Below are positions 31,129 through 44,799 of a DNA stretch of 64,000 nucleotides, in pieces. The stretch lies in the NCBI RefSeq assembly GCF_042100115.1, contig NC_091279.1, positions 1,860,001 to 1,924,000 on the forward strand, given 5' to 3'. The DNA is from Alternaria dauci. Lineage: Eukaryota; Ascomycota; Dothideomycetes; Pleosporales; Pleosporaceae. The notes below the pieces were generated by a model that worked only from the letters and a program-made list of their open reading frames with translations, searched no databases and was not told the DNA's origin. Positions within the stretch are counted from its first letter, which is position 1. Every line of letters begins with the position of its first letter. A program made the translations under genes and the position numbers.

Positions 31129-33118
31129 TCAACCAGTCTTAGCTGGGCTGCCTTCGAATCGAGGAAGTATGGATCGACTGTTTCGAAATTTATGTAGACT
31201 CGAAGTGAAGCGAGATACTGAAACTCTCATGCGCTTTACTGGGTTCTCGTTGCTTGCGACTTGGTTACCGGAGAGGCCGCTAGGTTGTGTCTCGAGGTAA
31301 GAACTTGCGTCTGAGGGAGCAAAGTGCAAGACTGCATACTTCAAGCGGGGGACGAAGGTTAAGTTTCTCGCCGATACGTCATAAAATCGATATGTCGACC
31401 ATGCACCAAACAGCGTCAAGGCGGTTAGTGGCACCGTAACCTGGAGCCATCGCTCCAAGGCGAGTGTGGAAAACGAGCCGTTCTCGTAATTGTCAGAACT
31501 TTGATTCTGATCTTGAAACTTGACGATGTCGGTACTGAACAGTGTCTGCTATTGATCAGAAAGCGTATATAACACGAGGAAACTCACTTACTGAGACGAA
31601 CGTGGCCGGAAGGTATATCAAGGTCAGAATTGTAATGATACGCATGACGACTGCCTCTCGTTCGAGGTTCTTGTTCAGCTTTTCAGTTCGGTCCGAAACC
31701 TGAGTCTGCAGATGCTGCAAAACTAGCTGTTTCCTGTCGCCGATGATACTCACTAAAAGCTTTGCTCTGGCGAGTTGCATGTCGAATTCGCTGGTGATCT
31801 CGTCGAGCTGTGAAAAGAAAGCGTATAAATGATCCTCGCAAGCCGTTTTCAATGTGTTGGGGAAGTCCTTGCGTATGACCAGGTTCGAATAAAACTTACG
31901 TAGGGCTCTCAGAATCTTCGCGTTCGCTTCCAAAACCATGACTGCTTCGTTGGTTTTGTCTTGCCAATGTTGTAGATCTTGGATTTCCCATGCTTCATAC
32001 TGTCTGTATGCGAGACCCGAGACACGGAGCCCGTCGACAGCCATGTTACTCTACAGGGCTTGAAGTTAGCACAAATACTTGTAAAGGTGCAGACACTTAC
32101 TTCTTGTTCAACCATCCTCTCGAGCCAAAGGATATACCATCTCCAATCCTCGGTAGACCACTGACAGTAGAGCAAATGTGTGATCAATGTAGTTCGAAAA
32201 CAAGACATTGGATCGCTATACATGTTATTTTCTGGCCGACTTGTTGGTGTGGTGAGTTCTGCGTAACGATCGCGTAAGTCTCTGCCGCCTTTAGTGACAA
32301 TCCACAATGCAGTCCCGTACTCTACGTCGAATCGGTGGTAGATTGCAGCGTCTCGAATCGACCATTCGTCAAGTTTGGCATTCTCGGCTTCTTCCTTTTT
32401 GTGTTGTACGCCTTTCAGGTTATAGCAAATCTGGAAATGCTTGCCACTTCGGGCCAAGTCAGGCACTGAATGCCCGCTGTTAGGAGCCTTGAGACGTATC
32501 TGCTCGCGAAAGCCACTGAAACGAAGGTCTTTGGCATCGCTCTGTCCACCGAAGACCAGCATAAAGTCTAGGTATACGGGCATGATTTGATGGTACGACA
32601 GGATCTGGCACAGGCTTTGTCGAGTTGTTTTCAAATTGTCCCGCGAGCTTTCACCGTGAAAGTAACTGTGCCATCAGTATGATGTATCCATCAAAATATC
32701 AACAGCACGTACATGAATCGGCATTTTGGGTCTCTCTTTCGCGCAACAATATGTTGTACGTTGGGATCGGTTCTGTCTTGCACTCTGTCTGCAGCAAGCC
32801 ATTGTGCAACCTTCTCCGGTGTATGTAAATAAAGCTTTTCGCGTACTGTGCATCATTTAGTATTTACTCAAGCATCGCGAGAGCGTGTCTACCTTTCCCG
32901 TCCGCGGTGCCAATGTCGATGACTGGGATCTCGAAAGCACCGATAACCTCATCTTTTTCGGTCATGAGACAGAAGTCATTCTCAACATCATCGAGCCGCT
33001 TTCTGTAGGAAGCGAGCTTGGACTTGTCTGTGAAGATGTCGCTGGGGATGAGGTTCTCTGGATAGTTGCTGCTGTTGACATAGGAGTTCTGCAGCTCGAC
33101 AGGAATTTGGTACGTCAT
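31129..33118 (-). CDS. CorA-like Mg2+ transporter family protein
   Basis: Five exons (32893-33118, 32713-32845, 32101-32665, 31592-32050, 31129-31545) with canonical borders give 599 residues. The large cytoplasmic part has FIYFHGESSRDNLKTTRQSL and WRWYILWLERMVEQE, followed by an alpha-helical stretch (RKQLVLQHLQTQVSDRTEKL) like the stalk of CorA. The first membrane segment is about MRIITILTLIYLPATFVSTL and ends in LFSTD, the motif many fungal CorA-like proteins show in place of GMN; a second segment is VPLTALTLFGAW. The tail is short and basic. Ion transport is plausible but unproven given the missing GMN. It differs from the ankyrin-CorA protein at 3934 in length, exon number and motif. Confidence 0.87.
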
Positions 33119-33528
33119 CTCAGATGATTGAACTAACACACGAAGGATATGAGTCGCTTGTTACAGAAGGAAAACACACTAAGAAGAACATATTTATGAA
33201 TTGCAGGTGAAACAACAGCGCCTCGGAAGGCTGATTTCGTTGCGGCTGTGTTGTATGCGGCAGGTGCGACACGATGCCGCAGGTTTAGCCCCGCCACCAC
33301 ACTTGGAAGCGCGCCTTGCCTCTTTCTTCACCGGCAACAAAGGCGCGGCACCAACACTGAAAGCAACCTTGTCAAACGAGTTTTATCAAGGACTAAATCT
33401 CAAATTCTATTGGAGTCTACGAGGCTGAAAATTGCCCCTACTCTGGTTCCCCAAAGCTCAAAACCAATGATTATCGCGACACAGTAAGCCTCCAGGAGCC
33501 CGAAAAAGCGACCTTTACACTCTCGCCC
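33119..33528. other. Intergenic: CorA-like promoter and 3' region of the small gene
   Basis: About 410 bases between two minus-strand genes; no coding signal. Confidence 0.5.
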
Positions 33529-33952
33529 CTACTCTGGCTCTGGCGAAACCGATGGTCTCTGTGTGCGATTAGGAGCATCTCGCATATTTCTCAGCGCCCT
33601 TCGATCGCCCTAGAACAGTTCAGCCACGTTAGCGATCACACAGGGCAATAGCGCAAGACTCACCTCCGTCAGCTTCTCGGGCACTTCGAAGACCCACTTG
33701 TCGTTGAACTTTGCGACTGGTCAGCCGTGATTCTGATGAAATAGAAGCGTGACGTACTCGGTTTGGCTTGAAATCCCATTTGGGCCATTTAGCTTTCAGG
33801 AAATCTTCGATCTTATCCCATGGGAAGTCGTCGTAGGCTGGGTATGTATCTTGGACACGAGAACTTCTTCTTGTGGATGGCACAGTTGGTTTGCGCTGAG
33901 CTGCACGCGCCTGTGCTAATGCAGGGTCGGCTGGTCGATGACCGGGCGCCAT
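33529..33952 (-). CDS. Small uncharacterised protein, 106 residues, three exons
   Basis: Exons 33758-33952, 33664-33708 and 33529-33609, with introns gtacgt...gcaaag (49 bases) and gtgagt...ttctag (54 bases), all phase 0. The protein has a basic N-terminus (MAPGHRPADPALAQARAAQR), then VQDTYPAYDDFPWDKIEDFL, KAKWPKWDFKPNRFNDKWVF, EVPEKLTEGDRRALRNMRDA and the end RPSVSPEPE. The Trp-rich middle reads as a compact conserved motif. No family recognised. The 45-base middle exon makes this gene easy to miss; splice borders, not similarity, support it. Likely intracellular, without signal peptide or membrane segment. Confidence 0.65.
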
Positions 33953-34742
33953 CTAGACAACCTTGGAAGTGACAGAGGTGATGAACTCAGGTGCAATGGG
34001 CAATCGATGCCCACAGTGTGTTGTGTCTTTCCTGGTGTCAGACGGCAGCCTGACTGTTATCGTTGTGATCTTCCAGCGATGCTTTCTCGGGGTCAGGCAC
34101 GGAAGGCTGAAGCCAGAACTATATGCGCTCGCCTCCGAGCGGCCTCAGCCTTATAGCTCCATTCCAAGCACATCGCAGGAAAAGTGGGCCATCACATCAA
34201 AGTAGACACCGAAGTGTCACCCACATGAGTGATGCGGATTCTCTGATAGTCGGCAAATCGTGATACTTTACGTGTCAACCTACATGCAGTGCTGCTAGGC
34301 AGCTACGCAGCTGAGAGTTTAAGGGCGAGCGGTACAGCTTGCCTTCTTTGCCTGTTGCGCGTGTTGTGTCACACGACTATGTCATTGGTCGACCGCCTCC
34401 GCCACTTAATATGCCAATATGCATCTCCATCACGTCGCAGATGCCAAGTGATCACTTAGTTCATGCATATGATCTGATCCTCCGAGGCTTTGGCAGAGCC
34501 GCATCATGTGACAGAGGGCTGCCCAGGCCTGCTGTGGCACCATCGAAGCGCAAAGTCAATACACACTACGGAACAATAGCCGGGTGACATGAACTTTTGT
34601 TTGTGTGAAGTGACATGACCCATCGTAGCCATCACGCAGACGCAGCGGTTGACTAAACGTGAAGACAGCACGTATATTGGTGAACGTAAGGTATTCGCAT
34701 GCTTGCTAACACACTTCCCCGTACAGCCATCGAAGTACCGTT
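33953..34742. other. Divergent intergenic region
   Basis: About 790 bases between opposite starts (33952 minus, 34743 plus). A cag acceptor-like site lies just before 34743, so a small 5' exon of the plus-strand gene may hide here. Nothing else supported. Confidence 0.45.
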
Positions 34743-35624
34743 ATGCCACGAAATGCGCACCGAGGAGATCCACTCGAGAATTATGGGCGAGAGAACCGCG
34801 CAGCTCCGAAGCCAGGCCAACCACAAATCCACGACTTTGCTAGGACTGTTTACGATGATGAGGCACCTGCGCTTGAACCGGAGTTTGTGCCAACACCTGA
34901 GCAGACCCCTCGAAATATAGATCCAACTCGACTTGCGCCTCCAGGACCAGGTGGTAGCGGCAACGGCGCTGATGCAGGTCAAAAGAGCTTGACAACGGAA
35001 GAAAAGGGCAAGTGTCCCTTTGGCGATACGCGCTGGCCTCCGCCTAACGTATCGATATCCAAGCCCCTGCATCTCTTGAGTGAAAAGGGTGAGAAGCCAA
35101 TATATTACCACTTGGTATATGAAAACAGCTCTCCTCAGGCCGACTTCTGGAAGGGACCTTTGAAGGCCCAAGCTATTGCAGCCTATGCAGAGAAGGGGCT
35201 TGCCTTATCCATATCGAAAGAAGGAAAGAGCAAGAAAGAAATCAAAGCTGCAAAAGAGAAAGCGCTTGAGGAAGAAGCTCCAAAAGCGAAGATGGAAATC
35301 CTACAGGCTAGGAATACGAAGGTGCTCAAGGAACTAAGCAGCGGACCGAGGGGAACGATCTGGCAGCTTGACGAAGGACATCTACATGTTTGGAGATGCA
35401 TCGAAGTAGTCCAGAAGGTGACAGGTGCGGTGAGCCTCAGTGCAGACCGGCGAGAAATATTTTCCATGTTTGGTGTTGGCCTCAAGAGTATCAATGGCGA
35501 TATGTTGCTGGTCAGTCAGCAGGCCGAAGCACGTACCTAAACTAGGTAGCTGGTGCGGAGAGTTCAGCGTACGATCAACGCCCACCGTGCACTCTATAAC
35601 AAAATTCCACACGATCTTCTGTGA
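34743..35624 (+). CDS. Uncharacterised protein, two exons
   Basis: Exon 1 is 34743-35510; a 57-base intron (gtcagt...ttcag, ctaaac branch) joins it to 35568-35624, replacing an early stop by the ending LRTINAHRALYNKIPHDLL. The product has 274 residues: an acidic, Pro-rich N-terminus, KGKCPFGDTRWPPPNVSISK, a Lys/Glu/Ala-rich helical stretch (KEIKAAKEKALEEEAPKAKM) likely to form a coiled coil, and a more ordered C-terminus (GTIWQLDEGHLHVWRCIEVV). I do not recognise a family. It precedes HSP60 on the same strand by about 290 bases, without evidence of a shared job. Confidence 0.65.
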
Positions 35625-35912
35625 GCCTACAGCATAGTGAAATTTCAGATGCTGACAAACATGGAAAGGTGAGGCTGGGGATGGAGTTACGGAGCAAAGC
35701 CGAGGCTAGCTCGCGGATGTGGTCATAGCGCCTTCTCGATGATTCCAATGATCGAGCGACCCAAATTTTTAGAGGCATCGAACATCTGCGACCACTCTTC
35801 TCCGCATCCTCCTCTACATCAATCCTATTCCTGGTTGTCTTGCATTGAGCTGGAGTCTAGGAGCAACATCTGAGCTTCTTTCCTCTACCCACACATCCCC
35901 AATTCCCTCACA
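35625..35912 (+). promoter_or_regulatory. HSP60 upstream region with a possible heat-shock half-element
   Basis: About 290 bases precede the HSP60 start. One GAAATTTC (35639-35646) matches the inverted pair GAAnnTTC that heat-shock factor binds, but a full element needs at least three units and I see only this pair, about 270 bases from the ATG. A CT-rich stretch (35795-35890) lies close to the start, as is common for strongly expressed fungal genes. Regulation by heat is known for the family, not shown here. Confidence 0.3.
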
Positions 35913-37782
<1,870 letters not shown>

Positions 37783-38489
37783 GCAAACGAAGCCTAGCCG
37801 TCTGTTTTCTTCTTCTTATACCCCCATTCCGTTATAATGACTTTAGTCTCATGTCTTTCCCGGTGATGATTTATGTACACGATATTGGGTTGGTCTCCGC
37901 TCTTCACTCATGATTTCTCAAAAGCGCAGCATTGTTGGATATTTTGTTTTATTGTACAATATTGTGTAAGGATCTCCTGGGAAGGACAAGATGTATAAAG
38001 CGATGAAGGAATACGAACCAGTCAAACCTGTAATCACCATGCACAATTATGCTTGATTTATGAATGTACTGATGTCTAGGATTGGCCGACAGCCTGGCAT
38101 AACTGGGGCAGGCGGTTGCTGTGGCGCCGCAGAGGGACAAACTAAATCCTGGAATGGGTGCCGTGCTGCTATAGGTACGTCGCTTGAAAATAGCCCCTCT
38201 GCCACCCCACTACCACGACTTCGCTCAGCCTCAGCAACACAACACCGCTCCTCCGCCTCCGCCCTTTCTCCCGCATTCTCATTGACCATCCACCACAATC
38301 AGTTTTCTCTATCCACGTAAGCTGCACTCCCCTCCGTCACCACGCAGGCAGCCGTTGGCCCACTGCTGCATGTGCGCACACGGCAATCGCAACGATGACG
38401 ACGACGCTGACAGGCAGCCACCAGAACTGATAAAGCTACCCGGTGCTGCAATCTCCCTTTAGCATCCTCTACCTTGCACATCCGACATC
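37783..38489. other. Intergenic: HSP60 3' region and cofilin promoter
   Basis: About 700 bases. The first 250 are T-rich and contain a gtataa/ttgtacaatattgt stretch suitable as a 3' UTR end; the last 200 are CT-rich and lead into the cofilin ATG. No gene seen. Confidence 0.5.
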
Positions 38490-39194
38490 ATGGTAAGCAC
38501 ATTGGGGATACATGGCTTCAAGGACTGAACTGACAATGTTCGCAGGCTCAATCCGGGTACGTAGCTGCGAAACAAACCAGAGGGCATCAACAGCTGTCGC
38601 TGCCCGACACCCGCCCCAGCACAAACTCCCCCATACCCCGACGCTCGACCCCCGTCCCGCCCACCCCTACCTCGGACCCGCTCATACTAATAACGACGCA
38701 GTGTCTCCGTCTCCCCAGAGTGCATCAGCACCTTCAACGAACTCAAGCTTGGCAAGGACATCAAGTGGATCATCTACAAGATCAGCGACGACTGGAAGGA
38801 GATTGTCGTCGAGGAGACTTCCAAGGAGGCCAACTTTGACGCCTTCCGCGAGAAGCTGCTCAACGCCAAGAGCAAGGACCGCCGCGGCAAGGAGGGCATT
38901 GGTGGCCGCTACGCCGTGTTTGACGTCGAGTACGAGCTCGACAACGGAGAGGGCTCCAGGAGCAAGATCACTTTCATCAGCTGGACGCCAGATGATGCGC
39001 CACAATACGTACGTCACGAAAACGTAGTGCAAGGAGAAATGTTTACTGACGCCCAACAGCCCCGTATGATGTACTCGTCCTCCAAGGAAGCCATCAAGCG
39101 CGCCCTCAACGGTCTTGCCGCCGATATCCAAGCCAACGACGCCGACGACATCGAGTTTGAGAATATCAAGAGCCGCGTCGCCAAGGGCCGTTAA
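38490..39194 (+). CDS. COF1: Cofilin (actin-depolymerising factor)
   Basis: Four exons: 38490-38492 (the start codon alone), 38546-38556, 38702-39008 and 39060-39194, giving 151 residues. Cofilin binds and severs actin filaments. The spliced N-terminus is MAQSGVSVSPECISTFNELK, with the phospho-regulated Ser near the start; the body has IKWIIYKISDDWKEIVVEE, then RYAVFDVEYELDNGEG, FISWTPDDAP and the actin-binding helix region PRMMYSSSKEAIKRALNG. The length and order match the ADF-homology domain exactly. The ATG-only first exon is an odd but consistent arrangement: donor gtaagc follows directly, and the 11-base second exon is needed for the conserved AQSG. Confidence 0.95.
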
Positions 39195-39578
39195 GCGCTT
39201 CTCTTTCCTCGCCCGCTTCCGACCCATCGATTTCGCGCACCTGTTAGTATGGAAGAAGGAAACTATAGCGGTTGGTAATGACACATGACGAAAATGAGTC
39301 GAGCGGTTGATTGGCAGCGATCATGGCATAGCGAGTTTTTGCGCATGATGGTTATAGCATGCATTATGCGAATGTGCGGGCAGTGATAGTGCCGGGTGCT
39401 ACTTGCATTATCAGGCTTGGTATGCTTTTGATAGGCTAAAACTGGTCACATTGTCTTCGATGGACATTTCTTGACACCGAGAGCTCGTATGGTGTGACAT
39501 GTGCGGTCTTGTCTGTAATGTTTGTGCTTGATACCTAGCCATGTGTATTGCTCATTCCCAGCAAAATCCGTCGGTCCG
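39195..39578. other. Intergenic: convergent 3' ends of cofilin and GET5
   Basis: About 380 bases with no coding signal; probably both 3' UTRs. Confidence 0.5.
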
Positions 39579-40406
39579 CTACTTGTTCTGTTCCCACGCT
39601 CCCCTGAAGACACCTAGCAATCTCTCGCTCTCGTCGGCATCCTTGGTTCTCTGCATCACAAAGTTCTTGAGATCGCCCCAGAACTCTTCGGTCGCAACAA
39701 CCTCCTTCCCGCTCCCAGCCGTCGCACCCGCAGTCCCAGTCGCCGTACCCGCATGCGTCTCCCCCGCGCTAGCAAGTCCCTTCTCGCTCTCTGTCGGCGG
39801 CGCAACGGCAGGCGGACTTGTCACCGGTGTGCTTCCACTTGCGGGACTCGCAGCCCCACTACCACCAGCAAGCGCAGCGCCCGCCATGACCATGACGCCA
39901 AATTCCACCTCGCTGCCTGCATCTGTGCCGATGACTTCTAGCAGCGTCTTGGAATCTATGACTGGCTTCTTCTTGTAGAGGATCTTGATCTTGGCTGGCT
40001 GTAATGACGCTTGTGTTGCGTATTGGTGCTTGAGGTCGTAGACGGAGGTTTTGGAGGGGTCGATTGAGGACAGGGGGATGGTTGGCGTGGTAGGCTTCAT
40101 GGGCTTGAGGGTTACGGTTATTGTGGACGGCGAAGAGGTGGCGGCATTGTCGCCTGCGACTGGCTTGGGGTTTGGACGTTGTGGGTGGGGTGGGTGCGGG
40201 AGGCGGGGGAGTGTGTACTGGTGGGCGGTTAACGTCTAATCGTGATGGTGTATGGAGGACATTTTGTATGAAAAATATATAGTGGAGAGACATACAGCGC
40301 CTTGTGCGGGATATTGTCGTGCGTCTGCGATGTGGTCGCTGCTGAGCTTCGCTGGGCGCGCATCCAGTGCGCTGAGGAATGATTTGCAGAATGCGAGTTC
40401 TGACAT
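39579..40406 (-). CDS. GET5: GET5/MDY2-like protein (ubiquitin-like domain, GET pathway)
   Basis: Two exons (40296-40406 and 39579-40217; 78-base intron gtatgt...caccag) give 249 residues. In yeast, Get5 pairs with Get4 and recruits Sgt2 to hand tail-anchored proteins to Get3. The N-terminus MSELAFCKSFLSALDARPAK followed by YTLPRLPHPPHP is the Get4-binding region (the family also annotated as cell-cycle medial-ring component, Blt1-like). The ubiquitin-like part runs from about 65 (TITVTLKPMK) through SVYDLKHQYATQA to KIKILYKKKPVIDSKTLLEV and EVEFGVMVM. A Gly/Ala/Thr linker leads to the C-terminal dimerisation helix pair, EEFWGDLKNFVMQRTKDADE. It faces NOP2 across 300 bases. Confidence 0.88.
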
Positions 40407-40706
40407 GTCAGGCTATCAAACGCTTGTTTCGTACGGCGTGCAGGTCGGTTCGTCGTCGTCGCGCTCGTCGAGATGTGTATAGCTCCAATGCGATGACGCT
40501 GTTGGTGTTGCGGGACAGCATTGAGTGGAGCGCACCTCGACCAGGGCGAAGACGCGCTACGCCCAAAGGAGGTCCGTAGCGTGGAAAAAGTTCCCATCTA
40601 CTAGCGAAAGTTCGCAGTTCGCGCAGGCGTCTCGTTGCAAACTCTCAAATCATTCGACCCTTTCTTTCATACCACCCACCGCAAATCAAGCGGTAAATCT
40701 GTCGCC
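40407..40706. promoter_or_regulatory. Shared divergent promoter of GET5 and NOP2
   Basis: Only 300 bases separate the two opposite start codons, so both promoters must lie here or overlap the 5' ends. The sequence is mixed, with a cgtcgtcgcgctcgtcg CpG-rich patch around 40453-40469. I see no clear TATA box. Confidence 0.5.
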
Positions 40707-43038
40707 ATGGGTCAAGGTCGCCGCATGAAGAAGCAGGGCATGCCCGATGCCCTCGACGAGTCGCTAGTAACCAGGAAGCGAAAAGATGCGCCCGTCGCTG
40801 TAAACCCAGAGCGCAAGAAGAGGAGCAGGACAGCTGCAAGAGAAGCCAAGGAAGCCAAGGCGAAGGCGATACCCAAGACGAGAGTGGCTGGAAAGCCCGT
40901 CAAGCAGCCTCTCAAGACGGCTGCTGCTGTCATAAATGGAGCCAAAGCAAAGGCGAAGAAGTCCGCACCTCAGCCGCCATCGGATGACGAAGACGAGGTC
41001 TCAGATATCGAAGACTCTGACATGGAGAACATCAACGTCACCGGGCTCGATGCGCTCGGTAGCGCGTCCGAAGACGAAGACGACGACGAGATGAACGACG
41101 ACGAATTCGACTCCGACGTTGTCGACTCCGACGACGACATCAGGAGAGGCGCGGCCATGTGGTCAGACGATGATGATGAGGAAGATGCCCAAGAGAAGCT
41201 CACCGCCGCCAACATTGCCGGATTATCCACACGCTTGGATATGCAAAAGGCGATTGAGGAAGCGGAGGCGCAAGCTGAGTTGGAGGAGAACAACATGCAG
41301 ACAAACATCGCCAATGAGCGACCCAAGATTCTGGAGGATGAGGAGGACGAGGATGGCAGGCCGATTACCAACCTTGTCAACCAGGACATCCAGCTGCTGC
41401 GCACAAGACTCACAGATACCATTCGTGTACTGGACGACTTCAAGAACCTTGCCGAGGAAGGCCGGAGTAGAGCAGAGTACAGGGCGTCGCTTCTGAAGGA
41501 TATCTGCGCCTATTACGGTAAGTTCAAGTCCGGACTTGTCATCTGGAGCTACATTAACATCACGAACAGGCTACTCCGAGTTCCTTGCAGACAAGCTGCT
41601 GAATCTTTTCCCTCCCCGCGAAGCCCAAGCCTTCTTCGAAGCCAACGAGACCCCGAGACCAGTCGTCATCCGAACAAACACCCTCCGAACACACCGAAGA
41701 GAGCTTGCGCAGAGCTTGATCAACCGTGGTGTACAGCTTGAGCCCGTTGGAAAGTGGTCTAAAGTTGGTCTACAGATTTTCGATGCACAGGTGCCCCTAG
41801 GTGCTACACCCGTAAGTGTCATATGCGACTGGTTCAGTGGAGTCTAATACTAACTCACGCAGGAATACCTCGCTGGACACTACATTCTCCAAGCCGCTTC
41901 CTCGTTCCTGCCCGTTATGGCTCTGGCGCCTCAAGAAAACGAGCGCGTGCTCGATATGGCTGCTGCCCCCGGTGGAAAGACTACACATTTGGCTGCTTTG
42001 ATGAAGAACACCGGATGCATTTTCGCCAACGATGCCAACAAAGATCGTGCCAAGGGTCTGATCGGTAACATCCACCGTCTAGGTGCAAAGAACGTCATCG
42101 TCTCCCACTACTCGGCTCTCGAATTCCCCAGGGTAATGGGTGGTTTTGACCGTGTATTGCTCGACGCCCCATGCTCTGGTACTGGTGTCATCGCCAAGGA
42201 TGCCAGTGTCAAGACCAACAAGACCGAGGCAGACTTCTTGAGGCTGCCCCATCTCCAGAAGCAGTTGCTGCTCGCGGCCATTGACTCTGTCAACCATCAC
42301 TCGAAGACTGGAGGTTACATTGTCTACAGTACTTGTTCCGTCACCCTAGAAGAGAACGAGCAGGTCGTACAGTATGCGCTGAACAAGCGATCGAACGTCA
42401 AGCTCGTGGAGACCGGACTCACCTTCGGTAAGGAAGGTTTCACCAACATCGGCGGCAAGATCTTCCATCCCTCAATGAAGATGACGAGAAGATACTACCC
42501 CCACACCTACAACGTCGACGGTTTCTTCGTCGCCAAGTTCAAGAAGATTGGACCCACACCTCCCAACGCTGTCGGTGTCAACGAGGCTTCAACTGCGAAG
42601 AGCAACAACACCGCAAACCCCAAGAACGCAGCTACCGAAGTTGAAATGGTCGACCGCACACCCATCGGTGCGGAAAGCGACGAGGAATCAGACTTTGGTG
42701 GTTTCGACGAGGAGGAGGACGCGAAGTACATGGAAAAAGCAAAGGCCAAGACCATGCGCAGAAAGGGCAAGGATCCTAGGGCCGTCGCGCCAAAGGGTGA
42801 AAAGCCTACAAATGGCACGCCAGAGAAGAAGGCGAAGGAGGCGCTCAAGGAGGCCACCAAGGAAGCACCCAAGGCCAATAATGGCGATGTAAGTGTCAAG
42901 GAGAAGTCAGGCAAGAAAGAGAAGAAGGGTGGTGGTGTTGAAGTCGCTACTACCTCGAATGGTGTCAATGCAAAAGAGACCAAGGTGGAATCCAAGAAGG
43001 CGCGAAGAAAGAGTGGCGAGAAGAAGAACAAAGCGTAG
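40707..43038 (+). CDS. NOP2: 25S rRNA m5C methyltransferase NOP2
   Basis: Three exons (40707-41517, 41570-41811, 41863-43038) give 742 residues. Nop2 methylates a cytosine in 25S rRNA and is required for 60S assembly in the nucleolus. The N-terminus is Lys-rich then very acidic (blocks of Asp/Glu around 90-170), typical of nucleolar proteins. The RsmB/NOP core has VVIRTNTLRTHRRELAQSLI, SAM-binding DMAAAPGGKTTHLAALM, the motif DAPCSGTGVIAKD with one active Cys, and YSTCSVTLEENE with the catalytic Cys. It continues GFTNIGGKIFHPSMKMTRRY. The Lys/Ala-rich tail is low complexity. Exon borders fall between conserved motifs. Confidence 0.97.
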
Positions 43039-44799
43039 TGTTTTTGACTGCGAGATTTAAGAGACAAAAGCAGGAGTTTTGGCTCTTACTAGATACCAAT
43101 ACGTGCTCAGGAGAGTTTATTGTCGATGAATCAGTGTTTCCATCTGCCTGTGCGTTTCTCAATTCTGTTCTCACATCGCCGTCTCCCAACTATCGGGGCA
43201 AATGCCCACTTGCATGTGTCGTCGCGGTCGCGGTCCACCTAATAAGCATCTCTAGTGGTAGCCTTGTTAGGTGGGCCACGACTGATCGTGCCATGCATTT
43301 GGAATCTTGGGCAGACCATCAGCACCGTGATCGTCACGTCGTTATGAAGTGGGCGCTATTGTCTCCAAAGAAATGAGCGGCTCTTTTCGGTTCGGTAATG
43401 CTGCTCTAGCCACCCACTTAGCTTCCATTGTCGCGATCGAACTTCAGTCATCGCTTTAATTTCGACGGTGCATTTTGGCAGCCAATCTTTCATCTTTCAC
43501 CCGTGGAGAAAGCTTGATCGAAGCCTTGATTGCAGCCTCAGGCAAAAAGCTTGCTAAGCGCGCGATCAAGTCGATGGCGCAAACGCGTCTTCGCAGCGTC
43601 TAGCGATGCAACAGTGCCCTTAGGGGCAGCCGGCGCCACCAACGGGCCTGTCAGCCTCCGCAACTAACCCCGGAGTACCTCCACAATTTATCAACCTCAA
43701 CCCTTGATTGAACCATCTTGCCATGCTCCGAGAATCTGCCTACAGCAGAAACACTCGTTGACACAGTAAGACCGAAGTCACGGCACGGCACATGTCAAGC
43801 ATGATTGCTCAGTCGACCATTCATCGTTGATCACGCTATCCAGGTGCTGCGCCGAGAGTGTATTCGAGTCAGAACATCGGTCCAAGCAATGCCGAGCTGC
43901 GAAAAGCCAAAGGAAGCGAAGGCTTATTGGCTCAAAGGATCGCACGGCAAGCCACACACCTGAGCAGCAAGACAGACATCACGAGCACATGTTCCAATGC
44001 CTCCTCTGACGGCGTTGACAACAAGACAAGGTGGCGCTGCATGCGACATCTGGGGCATCCATCTCCACGGTAAGCACCTTGGTGATGCGCGGGGCAAAGA
44101 TGCCTGAGAAAATGTTTTGCTTACATTGCACCGAGAATCCTACCGGCGAGATCTCCACTCTCCAGTTTTTGGGGTTGCAAGGAGACAGTCGGCCCATTCC
44201 ATCTCGTCATGCCGAACGTCTGACCCGATTACTGGGGAAAGTCAACCTTCTGGAAAAAAAGACCTTATCCTGCCTGCAGAAGAGGCGCATTCCTTGCATA
44301 ACGGTTCCAGGTAAGCTGTACGCGCTTACACCGGAGGGACCGTTGGCATGATAGTGCGTGTGCAAACTCGTGCGGCTTGAGCAATCCATCAGTCTTTGCC
44401 TGATCTGCTGACGATGTGCCATTGGACGACTGCACAGGCGTTTGCGATCCATGTCTCATCCTCAGCCCCCGACGTAAGTGGTGTGAGGGAGGTCAGCCCG
44501 TCGAGCACGGGATAATAACCAGCTCGGGAACGCTCAATGGTGCCATGCGGGGACGATCCATGCAAGCATAGCTGGCATGGGAAACGGACTGGGGTTAGTA
44601 GCCTGTGATGATGCACTGAAGCTGCAGCGGCATGGAACAAGGATTTGTCGGCAGGGCAGGCTGGATGGAGAGATACTCGGGGCTGGCATTCCGAGATAAA
44701 GAGTGAATGCGCGCTCTTCTGAACGGCCATCACCGCGCGCCTCGAGCTTGCGATATCCTCTTCCAACGCGTATACACCGTCCAAGTGAATCTCGGCATC
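43039..44799. other. Long intergenic region upstream of the sugar transporter
   Basis: About 1.76 kb with only short frames that lack start codons or similarity. It contains the NOP2 3' region and the transporter promoter. No tRNA, repeat or gene recognised; a long promoter would suit a nutrient-regulated gene, which is inference. Confidence 0.5.
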
